Source of the DNA: Antennarius striatus
Lineage: Eukaryota; Chordata; Actinopteri; Lophiiformes; Antennariidae
Assembly (NCBI RefSeq): GCF_040054535.1
Contig: NC_090796.1
Coordinates: forward strand, 15,341,501 to 15,405,500
Direction of reading: 5' to 3'
DNA length: 64,000 nucleotides
In this document: piece after piece, positions 1 through 12,900 of the stretch
Layout: the number at the start of each line of letters is the position of its first letter
Position numbering within the stretch: the stretch's first letter is position 1
Translations under genes and position numbers: made by a program
The notes under the pieces: model-generated
Database searches by the model: none
What the model was told of the DNA's origin: nothing
What the model saw: only the letters and a program-made list of their open reading frames with translations

Positions 1-3000
1 CGCTATGATGTGGTCTGGGCCTCGCCGACGCGCTGAGAAAATATGTAACTTCTCATCTCCGAGATGCAAAGCAGCTGCACGTCTGCCCGGCGACAGGAGG
101 AAGAGGAGCGTCTGCTCGGGTCGAGTCACACACCGGGAACCTGAAGAAGTTCTCATAACGGTGCTCTGGATGGAAAGTCCTGGTCCTGATTGTCCTGTTT
201 TCACATATTTGTCATGTTTTGTGTCACAAATTGCAGCTAAAGGTGGAATTTCTTGCAGAACTGAGCTCCTGTTCGAGGTGATTTGGTCTAAAAGATGGAA
301 ATTTAAATCCATTTTCATGAAAACTCACATCTTCTTGCATGGATGATCTGCTTTGGGGCGTGAAAGCAGATCCCCCAAGTGGAATATTTAAATGTAATAG
401 GAGATAAATGACAGCTCGGTGTGTCGCCTGTTGTCCGATTGGACCAAAGGTTAGGAGATTCCTGTAAACCGCTGTGAGTCACAGACAAGCTCCCGATCCA
501 TGACGGTGAAAAGATACGGATCGCAGAAACGTTTCTACACCACAAGAGGTTGAGAGGTCAGAGAATGAGTCACAGTTAAGTTTTGTGTTGCAGTACAAGT
601 TATGATTTAATGTAATCCAGTTCAATCCGGTTCATCTTGGGGTAGACGGTTCCTTTGAGGCCTCTGATTGTTCTGATCGGAACCAGAACCTCCAAAAAAA
701 CCAAACTCATTCCTACAGATAAAACAGAGACAAATAAAGATGTCTGGATTCTTTCTGTGTGACCTTGACCCGGTACCGACCGACCCACGGACCGGTACTG
801 GTCCATGACCCGGGGGTTGGGGACCACTGTGCTAGACGACACTTTTCATTACCTTGCTCTGTGAAGCGTGTAGTGTCGTCTTTCACACGTTCTTGTTTGA
901 AGAACATCCTCCCGGTTCCGATCCGTCCCGTCCTCGAGGTCTGACGGCTCCGAGGTGTCCGTCCCGGGGGGAACAAAGAGGACGGCGGCGGACCCCGGGC
1001 CCCCCTGGCTTGCAGAGGGAAGCTTTTCACATCAACTTCATTACATCCCCTCTCGCTGCTTCACCACTCAAAGCTGCTCTTTGTCTGCCGTAATCTAGGA
1101 ATCCTTCAGAACCGCTAGCTTGAGTTTCACGTTGGGGACTATCTCAATGAGTCTGGAAGGGATTTCAAAGGCCAGGGGCCGCTATATCATCCGAGCGTGG
1201 TCTTCATGTCCCGGGCTTATCTCCACCCGGAGTCAAGTTGGCCACATGCTGCAACTGAACCCCTCTCCAAGACCCCATGTGGTTTAAACCAACTTAGAGG
1301 TTCTAAAACTGTTCTGTAGATTTACAGTCAGTAGCAAAGGTACCAACTATTGATCAGCTGTTCACCACCAAATCACCTAAATGTTCCTCTTCCCGATGAT
1401 CCAACCCTCAAAGACCAGCATCTCTAGTTCTTCCTAGACCCGTCAGCTGCTAACGTGATGCCGACCCAGAATGTGAGAAATCTTAGCCCATTCCTCAGAC
1501 AAAGGTCTCCAGTCTTGGAATACTCTACGGACTCCAGTCAGGTGATTGTGAGGGCCTGTAGAACTTCTTCTGGAACCAGGTCTTGGTGGACTCTGGGGTC
1601 TGCTGGGGATCTTCATCCTGTGACGTCTAAAGCTTCATCTTCCTCACCGATGGAGACATCTTCTTCTAGGATTTGAGCCCTGATGTAGACGAAGGCCAAA
1701 ACAGAAGAACTTATTTTTACTCAGCTGAAAGTTGTCTCAGTATCTGAACGACACCCGACCTGTTGACGATGACTACGTTTGAGGATGAGTCATTTAGACG
1801 TCAGGGAACAAAGACCTTTGTGTTTCTATTTAAATTTTTATCATACAATCTGTTTCTGTAAACAAGTGATAGACACTTTTTCAAAATAAACCAGTTACAC
1901 AACGAGGTTTTAATAGTTCTGCTTCCATAGAGACGAGGAAACGAGCGCATGAAAGAGGCGCTTCAATCTTGACTGCTTGGTTTCCCTTTACAATAATCCA
2001 GGATAGACCGTGGTGTGATAAAATCCTAACAACTTCCGAACTCCCGAAGATAAGCCTGCCATGCACTTAGAAGACGGGAAGCGATCCGGGATATCAGCCT
2101 TTCAAAGCAGGCCAGCAAAGCCAAGTGAGCTTCACTGATGTGCCGGCCGGTGGCTTTTAATCCCCACGCAGGCCTCCGCTGTTGAGAGAGCGAGGATATT
2201 TTTAATTAAGACCTTACCTGTCCAAATCAAAAGGCAACTCAGATTAGTCTTTTTGATCCGCCTGAGCCCTTTATTACTCCATAAGGAGTATTTTAAGATT
2301 CCAACAATGGATCATCTGTTTAAACCTCTGCTCATGACCTGCCCTGCTCTCCGAGGCTGGCAGTGACACAAGACAAAGGGGCTGTCCGGATACATGAGCG
2401 GAGTCTTAGCGGAGCGTATCTGGAGCAGGAGATGATGCCGAGATAAGGAGGAGAAGGACAGGAAGCCAAGGAGGGACCAGACAATTATTTGGCTCCGTCA
2501 CACGGCGTGGTTTTATTGGAAATCCTCCACCAATCTGAATCCTTCACACAGATGGATCAGTTTAACGAACAAATGATACCAAAAGCAGCCCGTTAGATCC
2601 ACTAGGGTTATTTATTTGAGCTTTAGCAGAGACTAAGAGGCACAGAGGGCGATGCATCGTCTCTATGAAGAGTCCCATGTTAAATTAGGAGCACATGTTG
2701 TTATTGCAACCAGGTTGGAAATGGATTCTGTCAAACTTAAAAAAGTTTTTCACTATTAGTGACCTCTTTTTCTTTATTTTCTTCGTTACACCACCGTCTA
2801 GATGTTGCAGCGGCGTGACATCAAAATCACGCCGCTGCACTGAAAATCACGGTAACAAAAAGAGGAAACTAGCCCTTGGTGGAATTAAATTGTCTGCAGC
2901 AGCTAGCATTTAGCGGATAACTCCTAGAAGAAGAAGAATTTCCTTCTCCTCCAACGTAAATGACTGTTTTTTTAAGCCAGCACGCTATTTAAATTCTGAT

Positions 3001-3850
3001 TGTTCAGCGTTAATAACATCAAGTGACCTAAGGAGGGCGCTAATGTGTGACGTGGACATTTAACATCGTTAACATCGTAGAATGGGCGTCACAAATCAAT
3101 AAAAACAACTAGACATTTAAATGTTTTTAGGCAACATGGTGCAAACGTTAACAAATAAAAAGACACATTTACAGCTTTAAAGTGAAATTAAATCTAGTTA
3201 GTACCTGTAACGCGACTCATGGAAGTAAATGTAGGGAGAAACAGGTACAAGAGCAAAATAGACATGAAGTTATAAACAGCACATCGTCTCAAAGACTCAA
3301 ACTCCTGTCAGGTCTGAAAAATTAAGTAAGTTTTCACCGAAGTGAAAGTTCAGTCTTGATTTAAACTGATTTTAAAAGAGGTGATTTTCATCTATTTTTA
3401 CAAGCAAAAATATAAAACAACACTTGTCCAAACAACCTTATAATCATTTCTACACGAAAAGAATAAAATCTAACTATAAAAAGACAAATACTTATTATAG
3501 AAACTGACTGAATTTTCATTTCTGTGTGAAAACGGTATTTTGACAATAACAGATTTCCTATTTACACGTCTTAAAAATGTCAAACCTCAAATCCAACTGA
3601 TGACGGCTGTCTGGAAGGAAAAGGATGGAAAATCATTAGGTGACAATCATGATACACTAGAAAATGATTAGCTGACAACACAGTGGAAATTCTCTCCTGC
3701 GTAAGACTTAAATCTTTTCTCATTCTAGACAATATTTTTAGAGTTAGTAACTTTGAATTCTACCATTGATGAAACTAAAACAGGAGCTTACATTTACTAA
3801 CGTCACCCGTGAGATTTAAAAAAAACCCCAAAAACAAACAATAGTAGAAG
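1..3850. other. Gene-free flank downstream of paladin
   Basis: I see no coding exon, RNA gene or long conserved frame here on either strand. The open frames are short, lack splice context and resemble nothing I recognise. The stretch holds a hAT-like terminal fragment near 762-836 and then AT-rich sequence. In mammals perforin lies beyond paladin on this side, and I found no perforin-like motif. Confidence 0.6.
762..836 (-). mobile_element. hAT-like DNA transposon end fragment
   Basis: Read on the minus strand the segment starts CAGTGGTCCCCAACCCCCGG and continues into a GGACC-GGTACC-rich run. That is the typical terminal sequence of a non-autonomous hAT-type family found in many vertebrate genomes. 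Only one end is visible, so the copy is truncated. The family call rests on memory of the terminus, not on a search. Confidence 0.55.
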
Positions 3851-3877
3851 TGAAGAAAAACCGAGGCATGAAAGTCT

Positions 3878-3883
3878 TTTATT
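3878..3883 (-). terminator. Polyadenylation signal of paladin
   Basis: A canonical AATAAA reads on the minus strand about 45 bases after the paladin stop codon, which is at 3930-3928. If it is used, the 3' untranslated region would be only about 70 bases long. Confidence 0.6.
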
Positions 3884-3927
3884 GTGAAAGCCACGGCGCC
3901 GTCCTGGAGCGATCCCAGCTTCCTCCT

Positions 3928-6900
3928 TCAGATGAACTCCCCTCGAAAGGGCAGCGACCCGACGCGCTGCTGCTGCCAGCGGCGGCGCAGTCTGGCCAGC
4001 GGCGAGTCCCTCGGGTTCTCGAACTCAGAGAAGCCCAGCTGGTTGAGGAGGTCGTAAACTCCAGCTCTGGCGGCGACCTGACACAGAGACGGGAATCGTT
4101 AACGGGTTTCCACCAATAGGGTTGGTCGGTTTATCAGCGTGATGACAAAAAAAAACAACAACAACTACTGCAGGAACAAATTGTTCTGGCTTTGATTGTT
4201 TATCCCAAGAAAGGCTGTCAGATAAAACTTTAAAATCTGCTTGGCGCACCTGAATTTCTTGACTTTGCCTGATAGTGTTGGACAAAACATTTCCCAGAAT
4301 TTTCTTCTACAACATTACAAAACAGACTAATAAATTATAACCCCATGGCGGCGGAGGGATGACATAATTGTTATGTTACCTTCACTGCTTTTGAATTTCA
4401 TAAAGCTACCAGCGATTAAATAAAAATTTAATTAAATTGTCAATTGACAAGGCCGAGCCAATTTTTCACTTCATCAAACAAATTCTAGATGAATACCTTG
4501 CATTGATTTGTTCGGCCTCAACATTTGGTGAAATTTCTTTAGTAACCTCTTGAGGTGAATTAACGCAGCTCATCGTTAAACATGGCGACCTTGAGTCAGA
4601 ACCCATTTCTACTTTTAAGTGGCAAACCATCAGTTTAGTGCTGGGGGCCGTCAGGAGTCACAGGTTCATTAGGTGGTGGACCAGAAGCAGAGATGGAGGT
4701 TAAGTAGAAAAACTCTTCTATTGAAGTTCAGTAATGGGACAAAGTACATCAGCCAGCCTGAGTCATTATGAGGACGGCGAAGGTCATGGCGGGACGGAGG
4801 CCGGCGGGTCAGCTGAGTCACCGTCGTCCTCAAGATTGAACCCCCACTATGAAAACCACAGTTTGCCCTGTCTCATCTGCAGCTGGGAAGTTATTACTTT
4901 TTAGACCCGCAATAAGAAAGAGGCAACTGAAAACAAGACGGAGACCTGTTTTCTGTTTTATATTAAAATATATAATTTAATTGTATGACATCTTAATTCA
5001 TATAAACCAAATATTATTATCCTGGATTAATGACGTAAGACGAGGTTTACCTACATTTAAATATAAAATAACTAGCCGGAGGCTCGAGCCGGTGGTCATG
5101 TTCCTGAGGCTGCGCTTTTAAAAAATGCCGCATCAGGTTGAAGGCTGAGGAGGACATACTGGAACAATGAACACGAATAATAGTATCGACATATCTCCTT
5201 CACCGACGGTGATTATAGCTCAGCCGGCCAGCTTTGTGCAGAAATAAACACAAGGCACCGCAGAGCGTGCTCTGCATTACCGACTTGCTGACTGTGCAAA
5301 ATGAAATCGTACAATCGTATCATGTGACGCCGGGTCCTCTGGCTCGTCCTTCCCGTCAGCCGTCTCACGCATCGAACGGCGTCTCGAGACGTCCGTGTTT
5401 GTTTGTGATGCTCTCCTGGACCCACCACCCTCAGCTGAAGGAGGTTACTGCATCGGAAGGAATGAGTGGGTCCGTTAGTCAGCGCCTGGACTCCCAGGGG
5501 CACGATTGAGTTTGAGATGTTGGCCAGGGTTAGATTCATCCACTCTGCAGACCAGTTGTCTAAACAGGTGATGAGTGGGAGGAGCCGAGAGGAGAACTCG
5601 GCGGTGTCAAGACTTCCCAGAAGACAATGGGAAAAATCCTGTGATGCAGTGAAAACATTTGCCCCCCCCCCCCCCCCCAAAGAGGACACCATTTGTAGTG
5701 GGACTGGTTTTAATCAGCCTGGTAAAGGCGAGACGGTGGCGCCTCCTTGTCCTGAGATCTAGAGGGAGGAATGGCATAGTTAGGGACCCCATTTTTAAAA
5801 AGGTCTCCGTTCGCAGAGGTGAGGTCAGAGCATCCATCACCGTGACAACAGGGACGTCCATCAGATGCCTGAAGCTTATCCAACTGATTTAAAACGCCTG
5901 AAAAGACGCCACGCCGTCCACCAACTGATGTTTATTACCTCCCCCAGCATCACGCCTTCACCTGAGTCTGTTTCTTGTTAGCAAGATACCATGAAATGCA
6001 CAAATGTTGGTGCCAGGATGGGGCCAGATGACCCAAGGAATGACCCAGGAATGTTTTCCCCCCTACCTCTGCAAGCTACATCTTTTTCTACTAAACTAAT
6101 TTCTACAAAATGCACATCTTACGAGATCTTACGGATCACGACAGACCTCTGGGGGGTAAATTTCCTCTTTTTTGCCATTTTCTGTCTCCCCAGGGTGACA
6201 GCGAGCTGATCCATCAGAGACATCTTTCATGCCCTGTTTAAGAGATCAGAAACGGCAATACTCATTCAGTGACGGGGGCAAACGGGGTGGATCAAGGTGG
6301 GTGAGAAGGCGCTGGTCTTTCCCACAGTCGGATATCTCAAAGGCTGCACATACCGGCCTCCCCGGCGACAGGGAGGCCTCTGTGCCACACGTCCAAACAG
6401 CGGGAGTGACTGATAGACTACCTCTCCTGCAGGAATCCACGGCATGCGCCACACACAAGTCTCGTCATTGTACAAAAGGGCCACGTTTTGGATTAGCAAA
6501 CATGGATTTCGATCCCAATGACTCCTGTGATGTTGCTGTTCTGATCTCACCCTACGGACGCCAGGCGGCTCACGACGCGTGGGACAATATTTGTGCAACG
6601 CGGCAGGAACGAGCCGTCGACTCCCGACACGTGATGTCGCAATTGGAATTTTTGATCCCGCAGTGAAAGGGATGAAACGCCTCAGGGTTCGAACGATCCG
6701 ACTGGGCAGTTATTAGTCCGTGAACGGGCGCAAAATGCAGGAGGCGCTCAGTGCTGGTTGTGTAACCGTGGCTTCGAATGCATGACCAGAGATGGGAGTT
6801 GAGCCCTGACTGCCTTTGGCGGGGCAGATTGTCATTAATGATCCTGCCACGGTCACTGGCGATCGGCTAATGATTGTTCCTGTGGGCCGGTCGGGTCAGA

Positions 6901-9900
6901 TTGGTTGGATCGCTGCCAGGAACAGCTGCCAACAGTGTCAACTGTAGGCTGGATAAATGGCAGGGAGGGCATCCAGCATAAAAAACTTTTCCAAACAAAT
7001 ATGAGCATTCATCTAAAAAAGTATAACACTGAGGACAACTTGAAAGGAAGTTTTATTTTTAATTTCTGCACAAAGGTGATCGGTAGAATAAGAAAAGAGT
7101 GTTGGTGGGATGTTAGGTAGACGTTTTTTCTCCGAGATACCTTCAAACCTGCTGGGTTTTTTGTTCGCAGCTTCGTTGTCCCTGAAATCCGTATCTCACG
7201 GAGTCGCACAACCCTCAGATAAATGCTTGACAGCGTCTTTTCCGAATGGCTTCCTGCCAACAAACAGGTTGTCAATCTAAAGTCGACCTGAATGGATGTC
7301 AATCTAGAGAAAACGAAGTTTGCATATCGCCAAAAGTTTTAACAGCCCTTTCTGTCATCATGTCCACTTAGGTGTGTATTACATATGTATTTTCCCAGCA
7401 TGTCTCCACCTATTCTGATTAAGCAGGTCGGAGAATCAAATGTGCCACTGAAATTGCAGAGCAGGATAAAAACCAGCAGGAAATAAGGGAACAACATTAG
7501 ATTAGCAATTTATCTCTTTAGATCGCACGACATGCGGCGCAATGACTCACTTTTCTATGAGAAGCAAATTGCGGCATTGTTTTTGAGGGGATGTGGACGA
7601 ACCCTATCCTGCTCCACTCCAGGGTAACCCTGTTTGCCCTCTTAGCCGGGGCAAATATAAAGTGTATCTACCCCGGAACTGGACCAAACTCAACCGTCGC
7701 GAAAATTTGGAGCGGTTTTTGCTCAGTCTGAAGAAAGGAGGTACAAAAAGAAATGAATACCAGCAAAAAGCAGCGGGCGACCTCCGTGATAGAAGACAGA
7801 CATGTGGAGTAATGACACATGTTTTCAGCTGCAGCGTTCCCTTTTTCCTGTTTGCATGCCTGCATTTTCTCATGGCATAACTGGGCCATTAGAGTCACTC
7901 CAGTGCACCACATATATTTGCTATTCATAACAAGAAGAATATGCCCCGAACGACCCCGAATATTTCTCTGAAGATTGTTTTCACAGCTATTGTCCTGTCT
8001 TTTTTTGGAATCCCGCGCATTCCGCTTGAATAAGGACAAAGATTTTCATCCAGCGGTTTTAAAAACATTTCAGGCAGACAGACGAGTTCCTGACCTCAAA
8101 GACATGAAACTAGATAATGCAGATTTGCCATTAATGTCGACTTTCACTTCTCCCTCTCTGCACATGCACATCGGTTTCACGTATTGCGACATACATCTAA
8201 TTGCAGCGTCTGCGACTTAAAGACGACTCATTTGTTTGGAATGCACATAAATTCTTGCCTTTACCGTAGGGGCACAGCTGGACAAACGATTAACGCACCG
8301 ACAACAACGCTGAGCCCAGACTTTATGAAGTCCAGCATGTGAAGGAACAGGAAACAATAGAACCAGAACCAGCTTGTAAATTCCAGGAGGGGAGTCCAAA
8401 TGAAACTCACATAATCAGTTCACAATGTGCACCAAGTGACAAAAGTGTTGCTCCAACTTTTTCTTCCAAGTCGCTGACTCCAATTAAAAATCTGTTCCCG
8501 CGCCATGAATTTAAGGTCATGTGTGAATTAGCCCCAAAAACCACCCGTGGTGTTTTTTTTACCCTTCTCTGCTGCCTGAAGGCAAAGTTCAACTTTATTC
8601 CAACGATGCTTTGGACCACAGGAACTTTCCCCAGACACCAGGAACCTTAAATTTCATTTACCCACTAAAAAAAGTTCAATTTCAACTATTTAATTCTCAT
8701 TCCAGCTTTATCTACACAACACATATGGTGGAATGTGTTTCTACTGATAAAATAAATAGACCATAAAAACATCCCTGCTCACAGAAGCAGTTCTTTCAGG
8801 AACAGGAAATACCGGTGCTTTGGCAGGGGTTGGCGGATGCTTCCAGCACCGAAAATATGAAATGTATATGATACAAGTACCTGTTCCATCCAGGTGGTGA
8901 AGGAGCGCTGCCAGGAGTTCTTCTTCTCCAGGTGCAGGTAGGTGTTGAAGAGGATGAGGTACATGTAGCGCTCCAGGTACTGCAGGCTCCTCAGCAGCAG
9001 CTGCTGGCACTCCTGCTCCGTCTTCCCACTTTTAATCTGAGGTCAGAGGGAGATCAAGATTTACTGGTGGCCACAACTTATCATCTTACAATCTTAATTT
9101 TATATGTTGCATATTTAAATATTAAATCCCACAGTAATTCCTGCATTGAAAGCCCACGGGGTCAACGCTCTTCTCAGGTTTGAAGGCATTTATCAAAAAA
9201 TGAAAGGATGATACAGAACAAAGTTCAATAACGGGTACATTTACCAAGAAATATAAATCAAACACCTCCTTTACCAATGAAAAAATAAGAAATGTTCAAT
9301 ACAGTTTAAATATATGTAAGAATCACTGAGAAAAATCAAACATACAAATCCACCAATCCACACATGGGAAGGAGGAAGATGGCCGGGGTCAACCCTGTTG
9401 AGAATGGAAGGCTGATGATGAAGTTAGGATTTAAATCTAATTAATCTAATAAATTTAGAGACTTAAATTATTAAATCCTGGGTGAGGATTTAATAAATGA
9501 ACTGTAAACATAACGGTTCAAAAGTTGCATCATCAAACTGGAATTAATATAACAGACCTGTTATAGAATAGAATACAATAATAGAATAAATAGATTTCTC
9601 ATACATCACTAATAATTGCTCTGTAGTACAGTAGTTTGTTTTCTTTATGACACGAGTTGTGAACAGGACGATCAATTTAATCGGGGTTGTTTCTGGCTTA
9701 TATAACGTTCTCATTCCGCCGTGCTTCTCCGATGACCCCCACCTCCACCCCCGCCTGCATGGACATAATTTCCTCTGAGTGCCAACATAATATTGTTAAT
9801 TTTAGTCTCCCTCGGGCCATCGACTGAACAGAGGTTCTGTGTCCTCCGAAGGCCAGGCAGGGGTCACGCGTGATGCGTTCAAACGTCACGTCACAATGGA

Positions 9901-12900
9901 AATGAAATCAGACGTTCAGAAGAGTGTGGTTTTGTCCTCCAACACACTGTGATTGAACTTAAGAAACAAGTTTTATGTCGCTAGGAGGAAAAAATCCATT
10001 TAGAAGAGGAAACAAAGAGTAGAATGAGGATGAATTGATCTACAAGGCGGCTTTCAAATAAAGTAAAGGAGACGACCTTCAATATAAACCTATTGAATCA
10101 CAGTTATATTCAGCTAATTTGTCCATGTGAGCACAAATACAACTGTTAATATCTGGTTATGGAGAACAAGCTGGACCAGAAACCACAAGGCTGAGCTGGA
10201 AGATGCTAAAATGATTAAAAGAAGACAAAGCAGCAGTGAATTTTGTAAAAAGCTGCATTCAAGATCTCGAGATTTTGGTGATGTGGATGTGGAGGATGAG
10301 GGGGGTTGGAGATGCGACGCATCTTCCATGAAGCAGTTGAAGCGAATCAGATGATTATCTCTGAAATGTTAGACGCTGTATGGAATGAAACCGCGGAGCG
10401 AGGAGAAGACACTTTAGATGGCGGTGGTTTAAACCCGGCCAGCTGTCCTCCACTGGACACCCAGCTGTTGTACGTCACATCTAACCCACTATCAACCAGC
10501 ACCATAATGCACTTAAGAAGGGCTTTCTCAGGATAATTACTAAACGATTTTATTTTTCGAAGCAGAAGCCTGTGGTCTCAAACACCAGAGCTTTGCAATT
10601 ACCCCAAGTATGAGGTGCTCCCATAATTCCCTTGATTGCTATTCAAGATGCAAGATAATAGTCCTCTAAGAGGTAACGTCACCGTTTGCAGATGGCAGAA
10701 GGGGGAGGTTTCGCTTCCCATCGAGCTATGAGGGTTTAAGTTCTGCAAAAGTCCAACTTAGCAACTAAACAAAAGCCGTGCAACAACACGATGACGCACA
10801 CGCCGCTTCTCACGCGGCGAATCCGATGATTGCTCCTCAGTTACCGGGCCGTGATTGGCGTTGATGTGGATGGGCGAGATGTGTCAAGAGGTTGCTATAT
10901 TTTATTTCTTTTTTCTTCCTCCGCCTTCTCGTTTCTGATTGAGCGACGAGGAGGAGTCGGAGCCGGAAGCGTCTGCCATCCAGCTGTGCGAAGCGCGAGG
11001 CGTGTTTTTGGAACTGGATAACGTGTCAACTTGGGTCAAGAGACGTACCGAACGGAGACGAGGTGCAGTCGGCGCCCCGAGCGCCGAAGTGGCTGAGAGC
11101 TCTGGAGCTGCAGCAGCCTTGAACGTTCCTGATGGAAAAAACAGAGTTCAAATGTTATCTTCTCATAAAGCCGAGCGCGAGGCGAGGTGGGGGTTGCACG
11201 CGGAGGTATGTGGGCTAAGGCTGAGGGTAATTTGAAATGAGCACGCTGCACCATATTATGATCATTCCAGAGAGCCGAATGACGCAACAGAGAGAGAGGA
11301 AGGGGGGAGGGGGGGAATGAGCGGGGTTTCCTGTCCGTTCCCAAACAGCTGTGGTCGGATCCCGGTTTTCCGAGTATCTGCATCGGAGCGGAGAAACGAA
11401 CACCTAGGCAAACAACGGACGTGCCGTCTGTGCGTCTGTCACCTCCCGTCAAGACGCTGGGAAAGAAAGAGGTCACATGTCCGATCACCCTGAGCGCCCT
11501 GCACCCCCAGGGGGCTCTCCAGCGTTTGATTTCTCAGCCTGGCGGATGTCTGAACACGAGCCGCCGGACCTCACGACGCTCGGATTGATTCGCACCCCAT
11601 CTCCCATCGCCACGTCTGCATCGAAAGAATCGCGCGGTCGGATGGCTTCCACGGCGGCCATAGTGGTTAGCTCAGCAAGAAGGTCATGGGTCATACATGT
11701 TCCCTCTGTGTCAGAATGGGTTTTATCCAGTCCCCCCCCCACCCCCCAATCATCACGAAAAACATGCATACAGTGATCCCTCGTGACTCGCCGTTAATGC
11801 ATTCCGTGAAAAACGAAATTCCGCTATATAGCGACAAACTTTATTTTATTATTTACGGTAATTTAAACGTTTATGAACCCTCCCTATACTGATATTAGAC
11901 CAACTTCTATCTGTATTACCTTTTCCCACACTCTTATAGACTGTTTAAAGCACTTTAATACTAAAGAACAGCGTTTCTTTAATACACGGAAGTGTACACG
12001 CACAAATGCTGTCAGCCAATAGCATGCGCGTACGGTATCACGTGACTACCTACTAAAAATCCGCATTTAGTGAAGCCGTGCATCTTGAAGCGCAGATACG
12101 TGAGGAATTACTGTGTAAGGAAATTTAGGTTAAGTTGGCCCCAACAGAACTGACTCTCCATCTAACCTCGTAATTTCATTGTACGATTGTACGATGACAA
12201 ATTAAGTTTCTTTCTTTTTGATTCTTCCAGTACGATCGCAGACATTGTTACAGAAAACAATGTCAGGGAAGATGTGGTGAGGAGACACCGCATTTCTTCC
12301 ATTCCTCATAAAAAAAGAGACAGCCTTGAAGGCTTTGAATCCGCTGAGCAATAATTGTTTCCACTTCTCAGCATTTTTTTCAAACAAGAAAGGCGAGAAA
12401 ACCATTTAAAACTTCGAGGTCTCAATCAACTGGTAAGCTTTTTTCTTTTTGTCTCATCTCGTGTGGCCTTTTCAGAATGAAAGGAGGCGACTTCTAGGTG
12501 CTGTTAAAGGTGGGAAGGCTGGAAAAAAAAGATTTTAAATATTTCCATTTTACTTTACGTTCATGCATACAAGAAAACCTTTACTTTTGTGTAAAATTCT
12601 TATAAAATGAAAGTTGGGAATAACGCCCACTTTAATGCCAGTCTCCAGCTAAGCTACGCTAATTATCATTGGGTTTCATTGACATTCTGTTTCTTAAGAT
12701 ATTGATTGATGAAAAGTCAAGCTTAGATTAATTTTTTTTAACAGGAAAAAACATAATTTGAGAAAATTTCATCAACGCGATTGATTTTAAGAGGATCTGT
12801 CCTCCAGCAATCATCAGTCCCAGAAAATACTAAACCATTGATGACGCAGGTAACGTAAACTTTATTTTCACAGTTCACTGCTTGACATATGGTGACAATT

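Noticed and set aside
5213-5692. 159-residue minus-strand frame with a glycine run
   Set aside because: The glycine run comes from a homopolymer C tract at about 5661-5677. There is no recognisable domain and it lies within a paladin intron.
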